From an uncultured Ectothiorhodospiraceae bacterium (lineage in GTDB: Bacteria; Pseudomonadota; Gammaproteobacteria; Nitrococcales; Nitrococcaceae), in NCBI GenBank assembly GCA_913057145.1, contig CAJXNJ010000005.1, forward strand, positions 1 through 64,000: a stretch of 64,000 nucleotides of DNA, given 5' to 3'. Positions 1 through 7,775 of the stretch are shown here, piece after piece. The notes beneath the pieces were generated by a model. That model worked only from the letters and a program-made list of their open reading frames with translations. It made no database searches and was not told the DNA's origin. Both the position numbers and the translations under genes were made by a program. Position 1 is the first letter of the stretch, and each line of letters opens with the position of its first letter.

Positions 1-43
1 CACCATGTCAAGGTGGTGCTCTAACCAGCTGAGCTACGCGCCT
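1..43 (-). tRNA. tRNA-Val (GAC), 5' portion
   Basis: The minus strand reads AGGCGCG (acceptor 5' arm, positions 43-37), then TAGCTCAG, a D-loop GGTTAGAGC, and an anticodon stem-loop with CTTGACA; the anticodon GAC lies at plus-strand 7-9. The anticodon 3' stem, variable loop, T arm and CCA lie before the window start. The sequence closely follows the usual gammaproteobacterial tRNA-Val(GAC) pattern. The partial nature is due only to the window edge. Confidence 0.93.
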
Positions 44-58
44 ACAACCAAGTTCACA

Positions 59-87
59 AGTATAACGACAGACGCCGCATTTGCCAA
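59..87 (-). promoter_or_regulatory. sigma-70 type promoter of tRNA-Val
   Basis: On the minus strand TTGGCA (positions 87-82, 5 of 6 to the -35 consensus) and TATACT (64-59, 5 of 6 to the -10 consensus) are separated by exactly 17 bp. The -10 ends 15 bp upstream of the mature tRNA 5' end, the distance expected for a short pre-tRNA leader. Confidence 0.7.
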
Positions 88-160
88 AGAGATCTTTCAA
101 CTCCCGGAATCACCCCGTCAATCCGTCATGCGAATGAAACAAAAGGGTGCGATTCATACT

Positions 161-189
161 TTGACCTGCACTATTATGGAGCGTAGAGT
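161..189 (+). promoter_or_regulatory. candidate sigma-70 promoter of the rhodopsin gene
   Basis: TTGACC at 161-166 (5 of 6) and TAGAGT at 184-189 (4 of 6) are 17 bp apart and lie about 55 bp before the opsin ATG. The region is A+T richer than its surroundings. No operator-like palindrome is obvious between this element and the start codon. Confidence 0.5.
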
Positions 190-242
190 TTCGTCAGGTT
201 TCGGGTTGTTTGTTTTAGTTTCAATGTAAAGGAGGATGAAGG

Positions 243-1004
243 ATGGATCTGGCTTCACTGAGTCTCGGGCAATATGAATTTATTGCCAATGCCTTCTCGT
301 TTGGGCTCGCGGTCATGGCCGCAGCGACGCTGTTCCTCTGGTTTTCTCGCAGTCATGTGGCACCCGCGTACCGCATGGCCGTGACGATTTCCGGTCTGGT
401 GACGGCAATCGCCGCCTATCACTATCTGCAGATCATGCTGTCCTGGGACGCCGCCTTTGCGGTAACAGGCAGCTCACTGGAAGTAACGGGCTCTCCGTTC
501 AACCAGGCCTATCGTTACGTGGACTGGCTGCTGACCGTCCCGCTGCTGCTCATCGAGCTGATCCTCGTCATGCGTCTTTCGCGTGATGAAACCGTCTCGA
601 AGAGTGTCTGGCTGGGTGGTGCCGCTGCGCTGATGATCATCCTCGGTTACCCGGGTGAGGTCGCAGAAGAGGCCGGCACACGTTTCACCTTCTGGGTGCT
701 GTCGATGATTCCGTTCATCTACATCGTCTACCAGCTGGTGGTTGGCCTGAAAGGCTCGATCAACAAGCAGCCTGAGAACGTTCGCGGTCTCATCAATGGC
801 GCCGCGACCCTCGTGGTGATCTCCTGGCTGTTCTACCCGATCGTCTTCCTCTTCCCGCTGATCGGTTTCACCGGCGGCGCAGCCATCACGGCCGTGGAAG
901 TGGGCTACACGATTGCGGATATCGTCGCCAAGGCGGTCTTCGGCATCCTCATCCTCGCGATTGCCATTCGCAAGTCCGAGGCAGAGGGTGGCGCACAGGC
1001 CTAA
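243..1004 (+). CDS. light-driven proton-pumping rhodopsin (xanthorhodopsin/proteorhodopsin clade)
   Basis: Seven-helix type-1 rhodopsin of 253 aa that binds retinal and should export protons across the inner membrane. Helix C carries D94, T98 and E105 in RYVDWLLTVPLLLIE, the DTE set of proteobacterial proton pumps (acceptor D, donor E). H60 matches the histidine that partners the acceptor in proteorhodopsin. K230 in helix G (ADIVAK) is the Schiff-base lysine. L102 sits at the green/blue tuning position, predicting green absorption. The sequence resembles Gloeobacter rhodopsin and xanthorhodopsin, but the residue aligned to their antenna-permitting glycine in helix E is W151, which argues against a bound carotenoid antenna. 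The start has a strong AAAGGAGG (228-234) site 8 nt upstream. A complete retinal biosynthesis set follows. No signal peptide is apparent. Confidence 0.97.
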   Translation: MDLASLSLGQYEFIANAFSFGLAVMAAATLFLWFSRSHVAPAYRMAVTISGLVTAIAAYHYLQIMLSWDAAFAVTGSSLEVTGSPFNQAYRYVDWLLTVPLLLIELILVMRLSRDETVSKSVWLGGAAALMIILGYPGEVAEEAGTRFTFWVLSMIPFIYIVYQLVVGLKGSINKQPENVRGLINGAATLVVISWLFYPIVFLFPLIGFTGGAAITAVEVGYTIADIVAKAVFGILILAIAIRKSEAEGGAQA

Positions 1005-1020
1005 ACGGCGGTGCACCCTA

Positions 1021-1080
1021 CCCCGCCTGAATCAGGCGGGGTTCCATAGAACCTGCCGGCGCCATGTGCCGGCAGGTTTT
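1021..1080 (+). terminator. two tandem hairpins after the opsin gene, the second with a U tail
   Basis: Hairpin one has perfect arms CCCCGCCTGA (1021-1030) and TCAGGCGGGG (1032-1041). Hairpin two has perfect 10-bp arms ACCTGCCGGC (1051-1060) and GCCGGCAGGT (1068-1077) with a 7-nt loop and runs into TTTT (1077-1080). The second is a convincing intrinsic terminator. Because crtE begins within about 30 bp, some read-through probably feeds the carotenoid genes. Confidence 0.8.
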
Positions 1081-1117
1081 CCAACGGCCCAGCATTGAGG
1101 TGACTCAATTGGCCACG

Positions 1118-2014
1118 ATGGATGTCAGAAACCCGACAATAATGGCTCGCCCTGGCATCGCCTCTCTCAACGCGGTTGATCAGCGCATGATGCAGATCGT
1201 GCAGTCGACAACCGATAGTCCGGCTCGCGATGCTGCCATCTACCACCTGCAGACCGGTGGGCAACGCATGCGTGCCAAGCTGGCTCTCGCCAGCGCTTCA
1301 ATTCAGCTCCAGCCAGATGACGCCGTGACGGCGGCAGCGGCTTGTGAGCTACTGCATAACGCCTCGCTGATTCATGACGATATCAGCGACCGGGATACCT
1401 ATCGCCGTGGGCAGGAGACCGTTCGCGCACGCTTCGGTGAAGACATCGCGCTGTGCGCCGGCGATCTGCTCATGGCGCTTAGCTTTCAGACGGCCCTTGC
1501 CATCGAGGACCGGGAGCGGGGTGCCGCCCTGCTCGCTGCGCTCAGTGACTGTGCCGCGCGGGTCATCGGTGGCCAGAGCGTCGAACTGGGCTGTCAGACA
1601 GCCGGCAAGCGCGTCCCGCTGGCCACCTACCTCGCGGCAACCCGTGCGAAAACCGCACCGCTCATTGAGCTTGCGATCGGCATCGGCCTGCCCGAGAGCC
1701 AGAAACCAATGGCCAGACGACTTGGTGAGGCCATCGGACTGGCCTATCAGATCCTCGATGATCTGGATGACCTCAGCCACAGCGAAGAACGCCCCGTTCA
1801 CAACGCGCATCTGCATCCCTTGCATGCCATATTCCATCACCGGGATGGCCAGGGTTGTCTGAAACATGCCCAAGCGGCGCTGGCACGGGCCGCCAGAGAC
1901 CGGCAGGCGCTACCCGATCCGCTGGCAAACGCCGTCGAAGGGCTACTCGAGAAACTCCAGGCAAAAGCGACACAGCACCAGACTGCCCCGCTTACCGTTA
2001 CAACCGAGGTTTAA
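1118..2014 (+). CDS. crtE: geranylgeranyl diphosphate synthase
   Basis: Trans-isoprenyl diphosphate synthase making the C20 precursor GGPP for carotenoids, cytosolic. Counting from ATG 1118 (298 aa), the first aspartate-rich motif DDISD is at residues 87-91 and the second, DDLDD, at 214-218; both bind the Mg-diphosphate of substrates. The upstream reading frame extends into the terminator hairpin, so starts before about 1100 are unlikely. A TTG at 1109 lies 6 nt after GAGGTG (1097-1102) and is a serious alternative start; ATG 1118 has a longer spacing. It is the first gene of the crtE-I-B-Y-blh run and probably depends on read-through from the opsin transcript or on a promoter inside the opsin 3' end. 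Confidence 0.9.
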   Translation: MDVRNPTIMARPGIASLNAVDQRMMQIVQSTTDSPARDAAIYHLQTGGQRMRAKLALASASIQLQPDDAVTAAAACELLHNASLIHDDISDRDTYRRGQETVRARFGEDIALCAGDLLMALSFQTALAIEDRERGAALLAALSDCAARVIGGQSVELGCQTAGKRVPLATYLAATRAKTAPLIELAIGIGLPESQKPMARRLGEAIGLAYQILDDLDDLSHSEERPVHNAHLHPLHAIFHHRDGQGCLKHAQAALARAARDRQALPDPLANAVEGLLEKLQAKATQHQTAPLTVTTEV

Positions 2015-2018
2015 GCAC

Positions 2019-3491
2019 ATGAATACTGTTGTCCTCGGTGGTGGCTTCGGAGGCATCGCGGCGGCTCTGCGTCTTCGGGCAAGGGGCCATGAGGTCACCC
2101 TGATTGACCGCTGCCCGCGGCTTGGCGGCCGCGCTCAGGTCTTCGAGCATGAGGGGTATCGACACGATGCCGGGCCAACGGTCATCACCGCGCCCTTTCT
2201 GTTTGCGGAATTGTTTGCGTTATTCGGCGAGACACTGGCCGATCACGTAACCCTCAAGCCTCTCGACCCCTGGTATCGATTCCGCTTTCCCGATAACACG
2301 CATTTTGACTACGGCCCGGGTATTGAGCGCATGGAAGCGGAAATCGCCCGCTTCAACCCGGATGATGTGGCCGGCTATCACGGACTGCTCGCCGAGTCTA
2401 AAGCGCTCTTTGATATCGGGTTCAAGGAACTCGGTGATCAGCCCTTCCATCGCGCCGGGTTCATGGTCCGTCAGGTCCCCCGGCTTCTGAAGCTGCGCTT
2501 CGACCGCAGTGTCTGGGATATGGTATCGAGCCATATACAACATCCCTATCTGCGTCGTGCGCTGTCACTACAACCCCTGCTGGTCGGGGGAAATCCGTTC
2601 GATACCACCTGTATTTACGGCCTGATCCATTATCTGGAGCGCGAATGGGGCGTGCATTTCGCCATGGGCGGCACCGGAGCACTGGTGGATGCACTCGCCG
2701 GCCTGCTCGAGCGTCATGGTGTACAGGTAGAAAATGGCCGTAGCGTCGTTGCCTTGAGACGCGAGGGCCGACAGGTGCGCAGCGCTTTGCTCGATGACGG
2801 CCGCGAGCTGAATGCCGAGAAATTTGTCTCCAATCTGGACCCCATGCACCTCTACGGAGAGCTGCTCGACCGGCCCCCGCTGGCCTCACGGATCAAACGC
2901 GGGCTTGCGAAGACCTCCATGGGGCTTTTCGTCCTCTACTTCGGGACGGACCGGCAGTACCCGGATATCGCACACCATACGATCTGGCTTGGTGAACGCT
3001 ACAAGGAACTGTTGCGGGATATTTTTGACCGCCAGGTCCTCTCGGACGACTTCTCGCTGTATCTGCACCGGCCCACAGCCACCGATCCGAGCTTTGCTCC
3101 GGACGGACACGATAGCTTCTACGTGCTCGCGCCGGTCCCCAATCTGCAGGCGGACATCGACTGGCAGACCGAAGGCCCGCGGCTGCAGCAACGAATCATC
3201 GAGGCACTGGAGGCCTCGATCATGCCGCATTTGAGTGAGCATGTCCGGGCACCCTTTTACATGACACCGGAAGATTTCCGCAGCCAGTATCAAAGTGTCC
3301 ACGGCAGCGGCTTCAGCATCGCGCCATTGTTCCGGCAGTCCGCCTGGTTCCGGTTTCACAACAAAGCCGAGGGACTGGATAACCTGTATCTGGTTGGAGC
3401 CGGGACTCACCCGGGCGCCGGGCTGCCTGGCGTTGTCTCGAGTGCCAAGGTGCTTGATCGACTGATCACGCCACCAACGGAGGCGGCATGA
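2019..3491 (+). CDS. crtI: phytoene desaturase (lycopene-forming, CrtI type)
   Basis: FAD-dependent desaturase of 490 aa converting phytoene to lycopene at the membrane. The N-terminus VVLGGGFGGIAAALRLRARG is a dinucleotide-binding fold, followed by the LGGRAQVFEHEGYRHDAGP segment typical of the CrtI family; the C-terminus has LYLVGAGTHPGAGLPG, the conserved FAD/substrate signature. The chosen ATG sits 4 nt after the crtE stop, with GAGG 9 nt upstream; the longer open frame upstream overlaps crtE and is not credible. The stop overlaps the crtB start (ATGA), implying coupled translation. Confidence 0.95.
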   Translation: MNTVVLGGGFGGIAAALRLRARGHEVTLIDRCPRLGGRAQVFEHEGYRHDAGPTVITAPFLFAELFALFGETLADHVTLKPLDPWYRFRFPDNTHFDYGPGIERMEAEIARFNPDDVAGYHGLLAESKALFDIGFKELGDQPFHRAGFMVRQVPRLLKLRFDRSVWDMVSSHIQHPYLRRALSLQPLLVGGNPFDTTCIYGLIHYLEREWGVHFAMGGTGALVDALAGLLERHGVQVENGRSVVALRREGRQVRSALLDDGRELNAEKFVSNLDPMHLYGELLDRPPLASRIKRGLAKTSMGLFVLYFGTDRQYPDIAHHTIWLGERYKELLRDIFDRQVLSDDFSLYLHRPTATDPSFAPDGHDSFYVLAPVPNLQADIDWQTEGPRLQQRIIEALEASIMPHLSEHVRAPFYMTPEDFRSQYQSVHGSGFSIAPLFRQSAWFRFHNKAEGLDNLYLVGAGTHPGAGLPGVVSSAKVLDRLITPPTEAA

Positions 3492-4297
3492 CACCCAGCG
3501 AGGTCCTGGCCCGCCATGGCAGCAGCTTCCACATGGCCGCTCGCGTGCTCCGCCGCCAGGATGCCGCTGATATCGCGATTCTGTATGCCGCCTGTCGTTT
3601 AATCGATGACCTCGCCGACGAGCAGACGGGACAGGCAGGACGGATTCACACAATCATGGAGGCTTTGCGCAACGGTGAGCCCGAAGCGGTGCCCATCGAG
3701 GGGTTTGCTGAGATGAGCCAACGCCGGCAGCTTGCGCTCAAGCCGCTTGCCACACTCGCCGAGATGGCCTGGAAAGAGGCTCAGGCGCCGCAACAGATTG
3801 CCGATGAAGATGCGCTCATTGACTACTGTTACGCCGTTGCAGGGACCGTCGGTGAGATGATGTGCCCACTACTCGGCGCCGATCCGATCCGCGGCCGCGA
3901 AGCGGCAATCGCGCTTGGCATCGGCATGCAACTCACCAACATCTCCCGTGATGTGCTTGAAGATGCCGAGCAGGGACGCCGCTATCTACCCGGAACCTGG
4001 GTGGGAGATATCAGCCCGGCACTCATTGCCGAGGCAAGACCCATCAATCGCGAACCCGTGCGAAGCGCCATTCGCAGGACCGTCGATCTGGCCGAGACCT
4101 ACTACAAGCAGGCGGAGAGCGGTTTTTCACTCATTCCCTTTCGCAATCGCCAGGCGATTCGGGTGGCAACGGGCCTCTATCGGGCCATCGGACTGCGTGT
4201 GGTGGAGCGTGGCTGTCGATACTGGGAAGGCCGCGTCTCGCTCGATCAGGGCGAGCGCGCCCGACTGGCGCTGACCACCCTCACCCGGATTGCATGA
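3488..4297 (+). CDS. crtB: phytoene synthase
   Basis: Squalene/phytoene synthase family enzyme of 269 aa that condenses two GGPP into phytoene. Both Mg-diphosphate motifs are intact: RLIDDLAD with D40 and D44, and RDVLEDAEQGRRYLP with D155 and D159. Its ATG overlaps the crtI stop and its own stop overlaps the crtY start, both as ATGA. Contrast with the divergent family member at 42405, which has lost these aspartates. Confidence 0.96.
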   Translation: MTPSEVLARHGSSFHMAARVLRRQDAADIAILYAACRLIDDLADEQTGQAGRIHTIMEALRNGEPEAVPIEGFAEMSQRRQLALKPLATLAEMAWKEAQAPQQIADEDALIDYCYAVAGTVGEMMCPLLGADPIRGREAAIALGIGMQLTNISRDVLEDAEQGRRYLPGTWVGDISPALIAEARPINREPVRSAIRRTVDLAETYYKQAESGFSLIPFRNRQAIRVATGLYRAIGLRVVERGCRYWEGRVSLDQGERARLALTTLTRIA

Positions 4298-5421
4298 AGA
4301 CATTCGATCTTGCTTTTATCGGCCTCGGGGCAGCCTCACTGAGCCTGGCCACCCGACTGGCCAATAACGGCTATGGAGGCAGCGCGGTTTTTATCGACCC
4401 CGCCCCCGAGGCCGTTGACGAGCGCACCTGGTGTGGCTGGGGCCTGATTGATCATCCCTACCAGGCCGCGCTGACCCGACAATGGCATTGCTGGCGTGTT
4501 GGCAGTGCTGCCGCCATGAGCCGCTCAGGTCACCCCGATATTCCCTATGAAATGCTCCGAGGCTCAGCCGTCCGCCGTCTCTCCATGCAGTCCATTGCAT
4601 CGCGTCGGGACTGGGAAGTCCTCACGCCGGCCGCCGTTATGGCTGAGAAACGCGAACAGGGCACCTGGTGCCTTGAGCTGGATGATGGCAGCACGGTGCA
4701 GGCGAAAATGGTGCTCGACTCGCGACCACCCAGGCTTTCTCTGCAGCGGCCATGGCTGTGGCAGAGCTTCTATGGCATTGAAATCAAAGGCGAAGATTTT
4801 GGTGCCGATGACTGCGTCAATCTCATGGAACTGGTGGAAGATGATGCCCCGCTGGTGAATTTCTTTTATGAACTGCCCATCACCCGTGACCAGCGACTCA
4901 TTGAATTCACGCGCTTTACCCCGGAGAAGCCTGACATGGAAGACCTCAAAGCCCGGGTTGAGCAGCGTCTTGCCGAGCGCGGCTGGCAGCAGGCGCAGGT
5001 GGTTCGCACCGAACAGGGGCATTTACCAATGGCACCGATTGCAGCGCAGACTCATGAACAATGGATCGCCATCGGTACGGCCGGTGGCAGCATGCGCCCT
5101 GCCACCGGTTATGCCTTTCACGCCATACAAAGCTGGGCCGATGAGGCGGCCGGCCAATTAATGGCCGGAACGCCGCCCTCACCACCTTCCCGCTCCAGAA
5201 TCCTGGATTGGCTTGATGGCGTATTTCTCGAGTCCCTCTGGCTTGAGCCCGAGGCCGCCGCCGGCCGTTATCGCCAACTTTTTGAGAAAACCCCGCCCGC
5301 GGCGTTAACCCGATTCTTAATGTCCCGGCCACGGCCGATTGATATACTAAAGGTACTGCTGGCATTGCCCGTAAGCCCGATGCTCAGGGCCGCCTGGCAC
5401 CACGGTTGGAGGCGCTCATGA
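4294..5421 (+). CDS. crtY: lycopene beta-cyclase (CrtY type)
   Basis: Flavoprotein-like lycopene cyclase of 375 aa forming beta-carotene from lycopene. The N-terminus FDLAFIGLGAASLSLATRL is the Rossmann-type nucleotide site, and RTWCGWG plus the later TAGGSMRPATGYAFHAIQ stretch are characteristic of CrtY. The start overlaps the crtB stop. The product is the direct substrate of the next gene. No hydroxylase or ketolase gene accompanies it, so the local pathway ends at beta-carotene or retinal. Confidence 0.94.
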   Translation: MKTFDLAFIGLGAASLSLATRLANNGYGGSAVFIDPAPEAVDERTWCGWGLIDHPYQAALTRQWHCWRVGSAAAMSRSGHPDIPYEMLRGSAVRRLSMQSIASRRDWEVLTPAAVMAEKREQGTWCLELDDGSTVQAKMVLDSRPPRLSLQRPWLWQSFYGIEIKGEDFGADDCVNLMELVEDDAPLVNFFYELPITRDQRLIEFTRFTPEKPDMEDLKARVEQRLAERGWQQAQVVRTEQGHLPMAPIAAQTHEQWIAIGTAGGSMRPATGYAFHAIQSWADEAAGQLMAGTPPSPPSRSRILDWLDGVFLESLWLEPEAAAGRYRQLFEKTPPAALTRFLMSRPRPIDILKVLLALPVSPMLRAAWHHGWRRS

Positions 5422-6281
5422 AAGAAACCGCACACCCACCGGCTTTCTGGCTGTTCCCGATAGGCATTGTCATTGCACTGGGTGCATCGGCCATGCCGGG
5501 TGAATGGCCCCTCTACATCGTGCTGGCGATCAGCACAGCCATTCTCGGCCTGCCCCATGGCAGCCTTGATACTGCTGTTGCCAAACAGCATCTCAACCTC
5601 AGTACGCCGGTGAGACTGGGCGCGTTCTTCGCCGGGTACATGGCGCTCGGGGCCTTGGTGTTGGGTTTCTGGCTGGTCGCACCGAATATCGCGCTGGCGG
5701 CGTTTCTTCTCTATTCAGCCGTGCATTTTGGTGATGATGTCGCGCAACGCCTCGGGCGATTTGGCGGCACGGGTTACGGGTTGTGGATCCTTGGACTCCC
5801 GGTGGCCTTCCAGGCAGAGCAGGTCCTGCCGCTTTTCGAGATGCTTGGAGCCACGCAGGCCGAGCAGATTGTTGCTGCTGCGCCCTGGGCGCTCGGCATT
5901 GGCGGCGGTCTGCTCACCGCCGCGCTGATAACCCGGAAAGAGCGCGCCATCAGTGACTGGCGCGACCCACTGCTACTCATTCCGGCAGCGGCCCTGCTGC
6001 ATCCGCTGGCCTATTTCATCGCCTATTGGTGTTTTCTTCACAGCCCGAGGCACCTCGAGCTCGCCGCGCGCGATCTGGGCATGAACAGCTGGCGCGAGAG
6101 GCTCAAGGCCGTAGCACCGACAACGCTTGCAACCTATGCGCTGGCGCTGGCCGCTGTTCCCTTTCTTATCGGCCTCCCTACCGATGCCGCACTGATGCGC
6201 ATCATCTTCATTGGCCTCGCCGCGCTCACGGTTCCGCATATGCTGCTTGAGTTTATTGCCAGCCCCAAACGCGCGGCTTGA
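5418..6281 (+). CDS. blh: beta-carotene 15,15'-dioxygenase, Brp/Blh family
   Basis: Membrane-embedded iron dioxygenase of 287 aa that cleaves beta-carotene into two retinal molecules, the rhodopsin chromophore. Hydrophobic helices alternate with the family's histidine motifs: PHGSLD (H47), VHFGDD (H103), FLHSPRH (H208, H212) and VPHMLLE (H274). ATG 5418 overlaps the crtY stop as ATGA and is preceded by GGAGG (5408-5412). An in-frame TTG at 5406 is not needed. With the opsin it completes a self-sufficient phototrophy cassette. Confidence 0.94.
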   Translation: MKETAHPPAFWLFPIGIVIALGASAMPGEWPLYIVLAISTAILGLPHGSLDTAVAKQHLNLSTPVRLGAFFAGYMALGALVLGFWLVAPNIALAAFLLYSAVHFGDDVAQRLGRFGGTGYGLWILGLPVAFQAEQVLPLFEMLGATQAEQIVAAAPWALGIGGGLLTAALITRKERAISDWRDPLLLIPAAALLHPLAYFIAYWCFLHSPRHLELAARDLGMNSWRERLKAVAPTTLATYALALAAVPFLIGLPTDAALMRIIFIGLAALTVPHMLLEFIASPKRAA

Positions 6282-6310
6282 AACCCTCCCGGTAACCCGC
6301 CCGAATCCTG

Positions 6311-6338
6311 CCAACGGCTGAAGAATTCAGCCGTTTGG
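6311..6338 (+). terminator. hairpin after blh, possible terminator
   Basis: Arms CCAACGGCTGAA (6311-6322) and TTCAGCCGTTTGG (6326-6338) pair over 12 bp with one bulged T and a 3-nt loop. No long T tract follows (GCGAATTGTTG), so it may be a weak or Rho-aided terminator. It separates the phototrophy genes from the export operon. Confidence 0.5.
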
Positions 6339-6416
6339 CGAATTGTTGCCTCAGCCCCCAAAAATTAGCCTTTCTCGCGTCTTCATCGGCAATCGAACAA
6401 GGACCGCGAGCAAGCT

Positions 6417-7775
6417 ATGCAATTCTCAAAATGGGGTGATGGCAGCAATCTGTGTGTGCTGGGCGAGGACCGGCTGGAGGGGCTGGTTATCACCCATCTG
6501 GAGTCCGCCGTCCTGCTCGAGGCCGCGATGACGCAGCGCTCGGATCCTCGATACGGCATTTATCCGCTTTATGCCACCCGCCCGCGGCAACAACCCGATG
6601 AGATAACCAGCGCGGTGCTTGATCATCTGCTCGATGGCTATGTCGAGACCGCGGAGGCCGCTGGCACTGCCGCACGCACGCTCTGGTCAGGGATCGCTCA
6701 ACAGACCGACCTGCCAATCGATACACCGGATGCGAGACTGTTGAGTTATCTCACCCTGCGCAGGGGATACCAGCTTGCGCCGGTGCGTGACTGGCGCAGC
6801 CGTGAGCTTTATCGCTACCCGCTGCTTGAGGCCTTTGGCGCGAGTGCCGACGGCGAGTTGCTGGGTCTTCTCCAACAACGCGGAATGCTCCGGCGGACAG
6901 GCCTTATTGAACGCCTGCGCCTCTGCCCGGCCTGCCAGGGTGCACATCTGCTCTTCGTCGATGCCTGCCCCAACTGCCATGGGCTCGAGATTGAGGCGGA
7001 TGAGTCCATTCACTGCTTCACCTGCGGCCATGTGGCCAGTCAACGCGCATTCTCTTTAGCAGGCGGGCTGCAGTGTCCCAACTGCCGGGCGCGTCTGCGC
7101 CATATCGGCACCGAATACGACCGGCCACTTGAACATCATCACTGCAAACGCTGTGCCGAGCGCTTTACCGAGGCCGAGGTCATTACTCACTGTGGCATCT
7201 GCGAGCATGAAAGCCGCCCGGAGCTGCTCATAACGCGCGAAGTGGGCCGCTATGAAATCACAGAATATGGCCGTATCCGTGTTCTGAACCAGGACATCAG
7301 CACCCCCCTGGTGAGCGTTGAACGCAATGGAAGCCTTCACCCCCAGGTCTTTGAGCAACTCCTCGGCTGGCAATCCGAGATCGCCGCGCAGCATCCGGAA
7401 TGTCATTTCACACTGCTTCACATCCAGCTGGAGCATCTTGAGGAAACGGGCAGCCGGCTCACCCCGGAGGCCGCCTCTCGGCTTCTGCGCATGCTCAGCG
7501 AGCGCCTTCCCAGCCTGGTTCGACCCGGTGATGTCTGCACTCGCACGCAGTCGGCGGATTTCTGGGTACTGATGCCACAGGCCGATCCAACGGCCACCAA
7601 GGCACTCATCGAGCAGTTACAGGCGCTCTTTGAGGCAAGCGATGAGCTGCGGGCAGCGAATCTGCGATTCAGTGCGCGAGCGCTCGAATCCGGCCACACC
7701 TCACTCACCGAGACAAGCGGCAATGCCCTGATGCAGAAACTTGCCGAGCAGTCGGAGGAAGTGCTGCATGCTTGA
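6417..7775 (+). CDS. TackOD1-type zinc-ribbon protein with degenerate GGDEF domain
   Basis: Soluble protein of 452 aa. Residues about 165-265 hold six CxxC pairs (C170/173, 184/187, 200/203, 220/223, 243/246, 259/262) in the pattern CPxC...CPxC...HCFTCGH...CPNC..LRHIGTEYDRP...CKRC, which I recognise as the Thaumarchaeal output domain TackOD1. The C-terminal about 130 residues look like a GGDEF fold (FTLLHIQLEHLEE, then VRPGDVCTRTQSADFWVLMPQ), but the signature is replaced by QSADF, so cyclase activity is unlikely. It opens an operon with a glycosyltransferase, TolC-like and HlyD-like genes, and its stop overlaps the next start region. Inference: a regulator or scaffold sensing metal or nucleotide for polysaccharide synthesis. 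The ribosome site is weak. Confidence 0.8.
   Translation: MQFSKWGDGSNLCVLGEDRLEGLVITHLESAVLLEAAMTQRSDPRYGIYPLYATRPRQQPDEITSAVLDHLLDGYVETAEAAGTAARTLWSGIAQQTDLPIDTPDARLLSYLTLRRGYQLAPVRDWRSRELYRYPLLEAFGASADGELLGLLQQRGMLRRTGLIERLRLCPACQGAHLLFVDACPNCHGLEIEADESIHCFTCGHVASQRAFSLAGGLQCPNCRARLRHIGTEYDRPLEHHHCKRCAERFTEAEVITHCGICEHESRPELLITREVGRYEITEYGRIRVLNQDISTPLVSVERNGSLHPQVFEQLLGWQSEIAAQHPECHFTLLHIQLEHLEETGSRLTPEAASRLLRMLSERLPSLVRPGDVCTRTQSADFWVLMPQADPTATKALIEQLQALFEASDELRAANLRFSARALESGHTSLTETSGNALMQKLAEQSEEVLHA

Noticed and set aside
5-229. 74-aa plus-strand open frame at the window start
   Set aside because: It runs antisense through tRNA-Val and its promoter, has no ribosome site and no family resemblance.
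1866-2018. N-terminal extension of crtI inside crtE
   Set aside because: The family start MNTVVLGGGFGG is at 2019 with a proper ribosome site; the extension is crtE in another frame.
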